DNA of 64,000 bases from Leptoclinus maculatus (Eukaryota > Chordata > Actinopteri > Perciformes > Stichaeidae). The notes under the pieces are model-generated. The model searched no databases. It had not been told where the DNA came from and saw only the letters and a list, made by a program, of their open reading frames with translations. The translations under genes and the position numbers were made by a program. This document shows positions 26,440 to 37,480 of this stretch, piece after piece; positions within the stretch are counted from its first letter, which is position 1, and every line of letters begins with the position of its first letter. Where the stretch lies: positions 1,342,001 through 1,406,000 of the forward strand of contig JAVDOI010000007.1 of assembly GCA_032191485.1 (NCBI GenBank), given 5' to 3'.

Positions 26440-26904
26440 ATACTTTTTCTCTATTCTTCAAAATAGCGATTGTACGCATGAGTAAAAGTCTCTGGAATCT
26501 TTTATCCGACAGCCTGTTCCTCCTTGGGGTCAGAACAATACTTCCCAGGCTGAACATTGGTCTAGGTATTGGGAACATGTTTTCCTGTCTGACGTTGGCA
26601 TGTGAGTGCTAGGTATTTTATCTAGTATTTTTCTAAACCTTGGCGATTCGATAGTGGACAGGGGAAGCATGTCTTCCACGATGTACCCGGCAACTAGTTT
26701 GTTAATTTCCTTTTGTGTTACCTTCTGCGCTCCAAGAGCAAGATGCTGGAAAATCTGAGCTTGTTTAGGCGGGGTCGGTTGGTGATGAGCGTCTTCAACT
26801 GACAGACTAGCGGGATCTTTCGCCACAAGTTTATCGCCACTGGCTGAACCCTCCTGTCTCCGTCTCCGTCTCATCCATTTTCCCGCTTCCCTCCTTCTAC
26901 GCAC
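26440..26904 (-). pseudogene. hAT transposase, N-terminal segment joined to C-terminal end
   Basis: A minus-strand frame (26904-26530) contains QKEINKLVAGYIVEDMLPLS and TIESPRFRKILDKIPS, which correspond to the segment after the BED zinc finger in ZBED1-like hAT transposases. Beyond a short break, 26525-26465 encodes LTPRRNRLSDKRFQRLLL, the C-terminal end of the dimerisation domain. The catalytic core and most of the insertion domain are absent, so the gene has a large internal deletion. An intact enzyme would bind the element's ends and move it by cut-and-paste with 8-bp duplications. Confidence 0.85.
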
Positions 26905-27827
26905 CAGCAGCTACATCACTCAAATCGGTCTCTGTGGCAACGGTGCCCAGACAAGCACACAGGCAGGAAACATGCACGCACCACTAAAAGAGAACTTTTC
27001 GGACTGGCAAAAATGTCTTGGGTAACGCAGGAAAGCGCGTTCCTGAGGTCTAGTAAAGTAGTGTAGTTACCAATATTTTGAGTGTAATGCGTTACTTTAC
27101 TTCGTTACCTATAATAGTAATATCGTTACTGTAATCCGTTACTTTGTAACTCGTTACCCCCAACACTGCAATTCAGTCTAATTGCAAAGTTAGTCTTTTG
27201 CCCATATTATTGTTTTCATGATGTCACAGCGCTGAATGCCTTCGAGCATTTTTAACTCTTCTTTTTATTTTAGACAGCAGTGAAATAGTGTAGTCCTCAG
27301 TAAGAAATGTGTTGAGAATGTGAGCTTTCTAGCCCTGAGGTGACGGCATTTCACATATTCATGTTGCATTTATTGTTCCAGCTACTGATAGGAGTGAGAT
27401 CTGTTGATGAACATAGCAGCTAAAGCAGCTCATTACTGATAAGTAATTTTGTAAAAAAATTAACATATGCAAAGTAGCGAGTGACACCTGACTGATTTGT
27501 TTCTGAATAAATCCAAGTAACACTAGCAGAACAGAGACACCTGGAGGTTCTCAGGTCATTATAGGTGTTTCTATAATGTATCATTTTATCAGCTGCAGGA
27601 AACCTGAAATGTTTAGAAATTTAGACCCAATAAACCAATATGTACCTCCCAAATCAACATTAGTTGGCTTAATCTGTTTAACGAATTGAAATGTGGTGAA
27701 GCTATTTATGTCCATGCAGTAAAAAAAGGTTCCCCTCCAAAATAATTGGTTGCACTACACCCTTGAACTTTACCAAAACGCCTTAACAGTTCAGAGGCAG
27801 ACCAGAAAGCCCTTGGTGTGTCTGTTT

Positions 27828-27935
27828 TAAATCCTGTTGACAGCCAAGTGTTCCTCCACAGAGGGACAGCCTGCTTACGCAAACACTCTAATTTGGGTGG
27901 AATAAACCCTAGAACAGAAACAAAAATGAGGTGGC
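27828..27935 (+). repeat. Direct repeat, first copy (partner 29049-29162)
   Basis: Begins taaatcctgttgacagccaa and continues through ccacagagggacagcctgc and ggtggaataaa to aaaatgagg. The second copy 1,221 bases downstream is colinear with small indels. Class unknown. Confidence 0.85.
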
Positions 27936-29048
27936 ATTTTAGACGGATAACAACATCTCAATGGCTGTTCAGTAATCCACACACACTACAGGAAGTAATC
28001 AAGACGTAACAATATCCTGTTATGGTCTTATTCAGGTTAATATATTTATTTGAAGTTTTGATATTCTGCAATTGAGCCTCTCTGCTGCATCTAACAAAAG
28101 CAAAACAAAATATTCCAGTCTAATTAATTAACAGAATGAATAGCAATCCTTCTTTGCCTGATCTGTGGTTGGTTAAGAGGAAGACTAGATGAGCAGTATT
28201 TTAGAGGCCCAACCCCTCATCCAAAAAGAAAAACATTGACGCTGACTAAATTCATTTACAGGACTTTTCATACACAGACTGGCACAATAAAACAAAAAGA
28301 GCTAGTGGTGTTTCTTCATGTTGTTAAAGGTCTGTTTACATCCGAAATGTTTGCAGACATCACAGTAAAAACTCCTTTAATTGGAGATCATTTTAGCTGA
28401 ATTTCAGAAACAACAGAAACAAAGTCCCCTCTCTCCTCCTCCATCGTCGATAACCTATCTTCCCATGCCTACCAACTTTACACTCGCCACAGCTTCAACG
28501 ACCTGTGCAACAGGCAGGGAGCCCTGCTTTCTTAGGAGGGCTTCTTTTGGGGATCTGCAAGGCCCAAGAGCCGCAGTGGATCCTCAACTAAGCCTTCCCC
28601 AAACCGCTAAACTCTCACCCTGGCTTAATCTCCCTCAACGCTCCAAATAATCGATGAAGGTTTGCCCTCGGCTGAGGCGGGGTCCTAGCTTATGAATCCT
28701 GATTTATGATTGGCAGATTTTTAATTTCACCCTTCAATAATGTTTGTCAACAGACCTGAAATGGATGGTCCAAAAGTGACAGGTTGGGGCTTTAACTCAG
28801 GCTGTTATTATTGTGCTTTGTCCTTCAGTTATTTCATCATCTATCATTTCCATATTTTCTGTGGCTTATTTTTTATTCTCCTCACAAATACAACTGTTTT
28901 ATTATTTCTGAAAGCACATTGTATTATCAGAGTCGGCGTGGCTGTTGACAAAATGATGTGCAGTGGCCTTTAGGCAGATGTACTGTAGGTGCTCAGGACA
29001 TTAAACATCCGTCTTCCTGCTCCTCTGGCATTAATAATTTACCAAAAC

Positions 29049-29162
29049 TAAATCCTGTTGACAGCCAAGTGTCTTCCTCCACAGAGGGACAGCCTGCTCC
29101 CACATACTCTTTCTCTGCAGTCGGGTGGGAATAAATGAGATAAACAGAGATGAAAATGAGGG
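29049..29162 (+). repeat. Direct repeat, second copy (partner 27828-27935)
   Basis: Same order of words as the first copy, with gggtgggaataaatgag and gaaaatgaggggg at its end. Confidence 0.85.
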
Positions 29163-29289
29163 GGCAGAGGATAATGAAACCGGGGAATAATATAAACCAG
29201 GCAACGTTTGGTTAAACTTTTACCTTTAACTTTCACCAAAGCCCTACCTTGATTATTAAAGGTACTGTGAGGAACTTTTAACTGGCCTC

Positions 29290-29455
29290 TACCCCAACAT
29301 GAAGAGAACTCTGTTGGGAAGTTTAGCAGATGACCCTACCTTCATTGGCCAGATTACAAGCGATGATGAGACTTCATATAGAGAGGAAATCTATAATCTT
29401 GCTGAGTGGTGCTCAGAGAAAAACCTGCTGCTCAACGTCAGTAAAACACTCAAAT
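29290..29455 (+). pseudogene. Rex1-like LINE reverse transcriptase fragment
   Basis: The frame reads GSLADDPTFIGQITSDDETS then YREEIYNLAEWCSEKNLLLN and VSKT. This aligns with the ADD catalytic box and the following helix of Rex1/CR1-type reverse transcriptases (typically FADDTT…LTAWCSDNNLTLNVSKT). Only about 55 codons remain. The frame continues without a stop into the hAT-like sequence that follows. Confidence 0.75.
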
Positions 29456-29850
29456 TCAGAGCCGGCCCTTTGGCTGTCTTTGGCCCGCGGGACTCAATGG
29501 TTAATCAGGAATTAACGTTGGTGAATGTGTGCGAGCATCAGCGTCACTGCAATGTGTTGGCGATGCAGAGCGGGCACGGACCTCTGAGGCTTTGCTAGCT
29601 AAGCTGCAAAATCAACATGCTCAGAAGATGTTGGTTCTCTTTGGATCGACCTACATATGTGAACAAACATTCTCCGTGATGAAGTTTAACAATCCAGATC
29701 CTCTCTCACTGACGATCACCTGTCAGCTGTCCTTCACATATCACCTCACACATTCAACCTGACTTCACTGCACTCGTTCACTGAACCGACAAACAGAAAA
29801 TTAGGTAATTGGACTACAAACAATAGTGATAAAAGTACTAATTTATCAGA
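29456..29850 (+). pseudogene. hAT transposase C-terminal fragment
   Basis: In the frame at 29529-29762 the words AQKMLVLFGSTYICEQTFSV and MKFNN match the conserved dimerisation-domain block of hAT transposases (a FGSTYxCEQxFSxM pattern). The following DDHL-type region near 29712 is frame-shifted. Only the last quarter of a transposase is present, with no terminal repeats seen. Confidence 0.75.
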
Positions 29851-29902
29851 AACATGATCCCTGTCAGATGTCAGTGTTTTACTATTGTATATGGATATTA
29901 CA

Positions 29903-31752
29903 CAGTGGTGGGCCGTCAGGGCCTGCAAAGCCTTCTCTGCTGGCCTAAACAGAATCACAAAGTTATAGCTATTTTGTAATTTAATAATATTTCTTAAATA
30001 CACTACATGTATTATAATTTATAAAAATATTTTTCCCATTATCTTATTTTATCATTGCACAGCTACTGTCTTCCTCAGTTGCTCTGCTTCCAGTGCAGCT
30101 TGTTTTAAGTAGAGCTTTTATCCAATCAGATTTCACCTCTGTGTCTCTAGGTAAGAAGAGAGGCCCGAGGCCTGCAGACTCACAAGTGAATCCATGTGCA
30201 GTTCAAGTGAATGGGGACGATATTGTTGATTGTCATAGTGTTCAACCAATCAGATCTTTAGTTTGACATGTTGGGCGTATTCTTTGACGTGTCAGAGCCT
30301 GCTAGCTGGCCTACAAGTACGTCAGCATTAACGTGCAGCTAGCTCAGCATTAACGTGCGCCGTGATTGGTCAATGGGCTAGCATGACTGTTTTGAAGCTG
30401 AAGCAGCTTGCAAAAGTTAGTAGTAGTAGTAAGAGTTCAAGTTGAAAGATATGTAAGAAGTTACGACATTGACATGACATTTTTAGCGTTTTGCTTGGTG
30501 TAGATTTTTTTTTTTTTAACCTAGCTTTGTTTTTTTAACACTCAATGGCTGAAGGAGGAGAAACGGATTTCTCAAGGACATTTCAGGAAAAGCTGGACAA
30601 GATCGGTCAACCCCACAGCTAGCAGCCCTGACCCAGCATAGAAAATAATTTGTACGAACGGTATTTCAGCATCGGAGAAGCGTTGCACATTTTATGGCTG
30701 GGAATGCGTTTTATTTGCAACTGAGCGTCTTAGTGTTTGGAGCTGTTTGGAGCTACGCTACGCTAACCAAGGCAGCAAAACAACACCATAGCACCACAGG
30801 ACACTCACAAACTACGGTGCTTTTGAAAACTTTAGCTGAGACCCGAGTGGATCTACAACTCAAAGAACACGTTCGCAGGAGGACCTCTGGCTGGAACGGA
30901 ACTGAACCGATGTTCTGTACAACCGCGGTATTAAACTCCGTGTTAACAAAGAAAGGAGGATGGACTTTGTCTTTAAGTGAACAGCAGCTTTGGTAAGTGA
31001 AGTGCTTTTGTGTTTTACATCTGCAGTAACTACTGTGTTCATTTGTCTATGTTGTCGTTTTTATGATATGGTTAATATTGTTCCCTCTGATGTGAATAAT
31101 AGTTGAATGGCTCGTGTTCTTTAGTGTGTGGTGGAATATTGTTTGAGCGCCGCAGTGTTGCTGGATTGATTTGTTGCTTTGTTGTCATATAAATATATGT
31201 GACTGGTTCTTGTGTGTTTGTTCTTGTCATTGTGTTAATTACATTGATTCTGACTTGTCCGTTAATGACGAAGCATCCCGTCATCGCGGGGTTAGGGTCG
31301 GACATTTGATTCTCTGTTTGGGGTTTTGTTTTCTTTAACAAAGCAAGAATGATGGTCTGGAGAAATGGGGATTATGTGGCGATTGCTTTAGCCCTGTTTG
31401 AATCAGTAGGGAACAGCTAAACGCTGTGGGGAGAATGTAGCGTGTTTGCTGCTAGTGTTTTCTGCTTTTCTTCCGGGGTCGGAGTGTCAGACAGTTGTCT
31501 GTTACGTCATGTGGGTTGCCAGTTTGAGCAAAGTCCACAAAACATTATATTTCCCACAATTTAAGCTTCTGCATTTTCCAAATGCACTAGTATTATTCAA
31601 ACGTATGTTTGGTTCTTAAGCCTCGTACTGAACGGTTTAATACAAATACGTGTATTGTTACACCCCTAGAAACAAATAACCGTAGCTGTGGCGTCATGAG
31701 GTTATTAGGACAGCACTGAAGGTCCAGGTATAAAATGCACAGCCCACGACTG
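29903..31752 (+). mobile_element. hAT-type element H1, copy 2, TSD atattaca
   Basis: The longest copy (1,850 bp) starts cagtggtgggccgtcagg and ends atgcacagcccacgactg. Perfect 8-bp direct repeats atattaca flank it (29895-29902 and 31753-31760). It shares its first ~450 bases and last ~200 bases with copy 3 and, reversed, copy 1. Unlike the other copies it keeps about 450 bases of protein-like sequence (30541-30996). The regular 8-bp duplications across the family support hAT membership. Confidence 0.92.
30541..30996 (+). pseudogene. Possible transposase N-terminal region of element H1
   Basis: An ATG near 30546 (reading MAEGGETDFSRTFQEKLDK) is soon followed by stops. From 30760 a frame reads TLTKAAKQHHSTTGHSQTTV then LLKTLAETRVDLQLKEHVRR, a pattern (spaced histidines, then a helix with ETR-D-QL) like the TTF-type zinc-finger region of ZMYM/hAT transposases. 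The exon ends at about 30991 with a splice-donor-like ctttg|gtaagt, also present in copy 3 (42625-42633). Similarity is judged by eye, so the identity is tentative. Confidence 0.5.
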
Positions 31753-31760
31753 ATATTACA

Positions 31761-32904
31761 TATGTATATTTGTTTGGATAATTTTTTTACGGTGGATTTA
31801 CAACAGTGTCTTAGAGTATTTCATAATAACTGTAACAAACAGTTAAATATTCATCCTTCGCACGTAAATTAACAGGTAATGCCGTCGGTTAACCATAGCG
31901 GCAGATAACTGTAATATTAAGTGGTGGATATATGCTTCTCGATACAAGTTCAGTGAGTCACGATGAACATCGTACTGTTAATTGTAGGCTAATGTTTCTG
32001 CGATGATGATAGCACAATGATAGAACATTGATTAATCAAACTGCTCATAGCCCACTAATAATTTTTGAGTGAGAAGACGTGACCGGCTGTTCCTGAAAGG
32101 GACTTTGGACAGGACAGCTTCAGTTCATCCTTCTGAGCAGAGCCATGTGGAGAAAGCTACACTTATCACCAGAAACTGACAGTGTCCAGTATTGTTTTCA
32201 TGATTATTGAACTGTTAACATCTCAGATAATGTTTCGTTTGGTCTGTTTCATTACATCAGGTTGCTGAAATTGGAGAAGAAAGTTCTGTAACGTTAGCTA
32301 GCTCAAGCTCAAGTTGCTGTAGTAACGTTAGCTAGCTAACAGCATAGCCAGCAAAGTTAATGTAAGAAAAGTTAATCGCCAATTAGTGTGAAGATGTAAC
32401 GTTGTTTACCTAACTGTGTTTATTTGTGTTATTATAGAGCTGACTGTAGAACTGCAAACCAGAAGGAAAGGGATGATGTTCAAAAGGGAGTGGAGACCTG
32501 GAGTTGCTAAAGTGTGTCTCTAAGACGATGGAGAAGTGAAGCCGTCAAATCCTCTCACTCCTTCTCTTTCTCCTTTACACTGTCATGTAGCTAATGCAGG
32601 TCACATTTACATGTGAAAAAAGTGTGTAATTATACATTTTTCTTCTAAACATGCGGTACCGCTTTAGTTTTAAAATATACATGTAAATGTTTTTGTTGTT
32701 GTAGGGAATTAAATGCAAAAGTAGCAGATCTTATTTACCCTTTGTAAATTAATGGTAAAATGCTGGTATATACTGTACAATTACGGTAAAAAGCAGTCCA
32801 ACAATCACATATTGTAATTCAATATTCAATAAAATACTGTTAAAATAACTTACAGTAGATTCACTGTAAAATAACAGTAAGTCACTGGCGACTCTGCTGC
32901 CATT
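31761..32904. other. Spacer of old repeats, no gene seen
   Basis: Around 32270-32345 the word taacgttagctagct recurs. At 32745-32935 there are many tacagtaa-type words in both orientations, typical of an old short inverted-repeat transposon in fish. No frames are supported. Confidence 0.45.
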
Positions 32905-33306
32905 ATTTTACAGTGAAATTGTGAATGAGCCGATTGTTGATTTTAGGAAAAAGGAGATCAAGACCAACACCCCTGTTCACACATCACACATCAGTGGAGC
33001 GTAGGTGAAGCAAGTGAACAGTTTTAAGTTCCTGTGAATCAGCATCACAAACAACCTGACATGGTCATAAAACATCTCCATCTTGGCGAAGAAAGCTTCT
33101 TTAATTAAGGAAACTTAAGAAGGCAAAATTCCTATGCCAACTTCTTGTTAACTTTTACAAAGGAGCAAAAGCGCAACAGAGGCATCAGCTTCCGTACCAC
33201 CAGACTTCAGAGCAGCTTCTTTCCCCTTTCATTCACCACCCTCTACATTAAAAAATTGTTTAGTTGTACAACACTGTTGTACAATGACAATAAAAAAACC
33301 TTGTAA
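32905..33306 (+). pseudogene. Rex1-like LINE 3' end
   Basis: Frames here carry the RT C-terminal block of Rex1-like elements (IVDFRKKEIKTNTPVHTSHI, then SFKFL and SITNNLTWS). The segment ends with gtacaatgacaataaaa at 33279-33295, the usual 3' terminus of this LINE family. Stops and frameshifts are frequent; it is a short, 5'-truncated copy. Confidence 0.75.
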
Positions 33307-34528
33307 CATGACCAACATGAGTGAACAAGACCATCAGCAAGAAGATTGGCTGTTTCTATATTGTTATTCTTAATACCTGTCGTCGGTGGCACTATGTCGG
33401 ATTCCGCGCAAAATCAGACAAAATCATGCAGGAAACTCCTTGAGCTCAGACTCCAGCTGGGCTCTTAAACAAAGATCCGGCTTCATTGCCGCCTTTGACC
33501 TGCAGTCATAGGACGGTCGTGAGGTGGAGAGCTCCACGCCTGGCAACAGCGGCTCCTGCTCCGGCCCCCACTGAGAGTCAGAAATGGACACTACACTGCT
33601 GGAGGCCCAGGCCATTTTGTTGGGCCCGCTGGAGGGAAGGGAGGCACAAGAGAACCAGGACTGCGCGGGGAAGACTCTCAGACCCTGCTGAAGTAAAATG
33701 AGACCTTTTCTAAAGGGACTCTGATGCTCGGAAGTCACTTTTGTCCACAGGGATTACAGGCACATAACATCTATTTAATCTATGCAAACAGTGTACTAAA
33801 GACTAATAAATAAATCTGTTTTACATGAGAATAATGTGAAATGGAAAAAAGTGACATGTAGACATCATATAAAATATCTGCAAGTGTATTGAATTCTTTA
33901 AAAGCCAATGTGCAGACTGCCTGTTTCCAAGAGACAAAATGAATAAACAGGAGTTTCTAAATCAAGTGAATACCTCGCTGTCATAGCGACAGCGAGTGGA
34001 GTAGTGTCGCCCCCCCCCCCCCTCCCAGGCTTTAAGCCGATAACGGGAGGCACTGTTGCATGTAACTGGCACTATACACCCTCCCTCCATGAATTATACA
34101 TGGGTATCATTGTATCTGCAGAAAGGCAGCCTCGCTTGCGCCCTGCTGAGGCTGGATACCCGCTGCTAGAGGAAAGCGGTGGTGGAGGTGGATGGAAAGC
34201 TGAATGATTCACCAAGTGAAGTGAACACAAAGGTGGGAGAAGCAATCAATCTGCCAACAAATATGGCACATACGGTGAGCAGTTGTGGAAACAAGAGGAA
34301 GAGAGGGAAGGACACATACTGAGCTACAAAATCCATTCAAATAAAAGCATGACTGAGCAGTGGATGACATTAGTGGCAATCTTCATAGGCTTCGTCAAGG
34401 GGAAGTAAATCATGCAAATACATTTCTCCCTTTGTCCCACTACTCAAACGCAGACTGGCCAATCATTGTGCAGCATCGGCCAAGTCCGACCAAGGTCCGA
34501 CAACTAAACGGCTGTGCTCCATGGACTC
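33307..34528. other. Spacer, no gene supported
   Basis: GC-richer sequence at 33400-33740 leaves frames open on both strands (104 codons minus, 71 codons plus), but I recognise neither. A poly-C run lies at 34010-34022. Confidence 0.4.
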
Positions 34529-34931
34529 TGTCACGGGGCATGGTGGAGGATTCAAACGCAGACCAGGCAGAGTATCATGAAGGTGGTATTTATTGAACAG
34601 ACAAACACAGGAAACGTACCAGAACACAACGGGGAGTCCAAGCAACAGACAAGAGATAAGGGGGTAAATCCAGTAGGAACAGAACAGGACAGGCAGGCAG
34701 ACGGGGAGACCGGGAACAGGACGAGCAAAATGGGCAGGTAGGCATGAAGCAATGATCTGGCAGTGAATGTGTGTGAGGCAGGGGTTTAAATAGTGATGAG
34801 AACAGGTGAGGGGAGTTGTGCTGATGAGAGGGAAGTGCTTGATTAATGATCCGAGGCAGGTGAAGGGAATTTAGACTGACAGGTGTACTGAATAAACTGA
34901 TTAGATGAGTGAGGAGGGTGTGGAGCTAGAC
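34529..34931 (-). repeat. 3' LTR of the element, inner end truncated
   Basis: Matches the 5' LTR from tgtcacgggg to gtggagctagac and then changes abruptly to ccaacatcgaataggg, so about 39 bases of the LTR's inner end are missing. It has 33 bases around 34645-34678 that the other LTR lacks, and lacks a 12-base insertion the other LTR has near 37218. Confidence 0.9.
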
Positions 34932-36806
34932 CCAACATCGAATAGGGTGGGTGGAGGGGGTCCGGAGGAGGGACGGCTGGATGGAGGGCTCTGGGGGACG
35001 GGGCAGGAGTGCGCTCGGCCGGGAAGAAGGGATCCGGACACAGGACCTCGGGTGGGCGACATGACTGCCGGAGTTGCTCTGGACCCAGGAGCTCAGGCGG
35101 ACGGCCCGACAGGCAGAAGGGCTCAGGACACAGGATCTCGGGTGGGCGACCTGACTGCCGGAGTTGCTCTGGACCCAGGCTCTCGGGCGGACAGCCCGAC
35201 GGGCAGAAGGGCTCAGGACACAGGATCTCGGGTGGGCCGGACTGGGAACACTGCAGCTCGGACCGGGGCTCAGGGGAGCCGGACTGGGGAGACCAGGGCT
35301 CAGGGGAGCCGGACTGGGGAGACTGGGGATCAGCCAGGGAACAGGTCTCCAGAGGCTGGGGATCAGCCGGGGAACAGGTCTCCAGAGGCTGGGGATCAGC
35401 CGGGGAACAGGTCTCCAGAGGCTGGGGGTCAGAGACTGGTGATCGCAGGCATTCGGCAGCGGGGTCAGGAACTGGTGATCGCAGGCATTCGGTAGCAGGG
35501 TCAGGAACTGGAGGTCGCTGCGGCACGGAGGCGGCAGCGGCAGGAACTGGAACCGGCTGCGGCTCGGAGACGGCAGCGGCAGGAACTGGAAGAGGCTGCT
35601 GCACGGAGACGGCAAGGCTCAGCCAAATGGCAAAGCCTGCCAACAGTTGGTTCAACTCATTGGTGGTTGCCTGGTCCGGGAGCGACTGCGGCTCGAAGGG
35701 GGCGACAGGGGCCGAAGCTGGATGGGGTCGCTGCAGATCCGAGGCGACGGCGGCAGGAACTGGAGGTCGCTGCGACTCGCCGGCGGCAGGATCTGGAGGT
35801 CGCTGCGACTCGGAGGCGGCGGCGGCTGGGACTGGAGGTCGCTGCCGCCATGAGACGACTGGAACTGGAGGTCGCTGCCGCTCGGAGACGGCGGCGACTG
35901 GAGGTCGCTGCTGCTCGGAGACTGCTGCGACTGGAACTGGAGGTCGCTGCTCGGAGACTGCTGCGACTGGAACTGGAGGTCGCTGCTGCTCGGAGACGGC
36001 GGCGACTGGAACTGCAGGTCGCTGCTGCTCGGAGACTGCTGCGACTGGAACTGGAGGTCGCTGCTCGGAGACTGCTGCGACTGGAACTGGAGGTCGCTGC
36101 TGCTCTGAGGCAGCGGCCGGGTCCGGGGACAGCTGTGGCACTGAGGCGGCGGCGACCGCCGGGTCCGGGAACAGCTGCGGCGCTGAGGCGGCAACTGGAG
36201 TCGGTCGGACCGCCGACAGGACACGGGGAGCAGGAGTCAGTCGGACCGCCGACAGGACACGGGGAGCTGGAGTCGGTCGGACCACTGACAGGACACGGGG
36301 AGCTGGAGTCGGTCGGACCGCCGACAGGACACGGGGAGCTGGAGTCGGTCGGACCGCCGACAGGACACGGGGAGCTGGAGTTAGCTGCGGCCCAGTGGAG
36401 ACAGAAACAGGGGAACGCTGCGGCCCAGCGGGAACGGGGGATCGCTGCGGCCCAGCGGGAACGGGGGATCGCTGCGGCCCAGCCGGAACGGGAGTCTGAC
36501 CCTTCCTCTGTTTCTGCCTCCTACGGGGGTGGAATGGGATGTCCATCATGTCATGGTTCGCCTTCTGGATACTCAGAGGACCTCCCAAGGCCAGACGGGT
36601 TCCCGCAAACTGTTCGTGCCACTCAGGGGAAAAACGCTCAAAACATTGGTCCACTGAGTCCACTGAGTCCACAAAGTCGCGGTTTGCCTCTTGGACACTC
36701 CGAGGCCCTCCAATGGCCAGGCGGGTTCCCATAACCTGAGTATACCACTCCGGGAGACGGCACTCCACACTGTGGTCTGCTGAGTCCATTTGTGGCCAGA
36801 TCATTC

Positions 36807-36819
<13 letters not shown>
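34843..36819 (-). CDS. 658-codon proline-rich frame of the LTR element
   Basis: The frame begins with an ATG 13 bases inside the 5' LTR and ends at a stop inside the 3' LTR, so it spans the whole interior. Likelier starts are Met6 or Met11 (MDSADHSVECRL), the latter resembling gag starts of sushi-type Gypsy elements. Residues 21-50 and 63-92 form two related modules (LPEWYTQVMGTRLAIGGP and SPEWHEQFAGTRLALGGP, each followed by an EAN or KAN stretch). A basic patch (RRRQKQRKG, 99-107) follows. Residues about 109-625 are proline/glutamine-rich tandem repeats such as PVPAGPQRS, TPAPRVLSAVR, PPVPVAAVSEQQ and ADPQPLETCS. The last ~29 residues are LTR-derived, created by the truncation of the 3' LTR. 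There is no zinc knuckle, protease or RT. The function is unknown. Its openness over 2 kb could reflect either selection or GC-rich repeats lacking stops; the opposite strand is also largely open. Confidence 0.5.
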
Positions 36820-37321
<502 letters not shown>

Positions 37322-37326
37322 GACTC

Positions 37327-37480
37327 TCATCGTTTAAGATGTTTTTCATTTTTAGGCTGGTGTTGTGGATTTTGAGCTAGTCAAGATTAAAAGTTGTATA
37401 ATAGGTATACTCGTTACTTTGAGAATTTGGACTGAATTTTTGACTGTTGCGCTGGCTGACTGTGATGACCTAAAATTGGG
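37327..37480. other. Short spacer between LTR element and Harbinger
   Basis: No recognisable feature; it may hold the 5' end of the Harbinger element. Confidence 0.3.

Larger units (their letters stand above)
25740..27168 (-). mobile_element. hAT element with perfect 8-bp TSD caattcag
   Basis: The 1,429-bp element begins cagtgttggggtagttac and ends gttacccccaacactg, so it has terminal inverted repeats of about 15 bp. The flanking octamers are identical (caattcag at 25732-25739 and 27169-27176). Interior sequence encodes two ends of a hAT transposase on the minus strand (see 26440-26904) with the middle missing. This is therefore a deletion derivative of a ZBED-type hAT element, movable only if a related transposase acted in trans. 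Confidence 0.95.
27177..29289. other. Spacer with a ~110-bp direct repeat, no gene supported
   Basis: No coding feature beyond short open frames (for example 28381-28650, proline- and serine-rich, unrecognised). A direct repeat is annotated separately at 27828 and 29049. Confidence 0.4.

Noticed and set aside
33424..33738. Opposing 104- and 71-codon frames in GC-rich sequence
   Set aside because: Considered as a host exon or LINE ORF1 but no recognisable motif and no convincing splice sites on either strand.
34905..36734. Plus-strand frames of 496, 355 and 196 codons over the LTR element
   Set aside because: They mirror the minus-strand frame through GC-rich tandem repeats. The minus frame is preferred because it has the element's orientation (LTR polarity, gag-like start).
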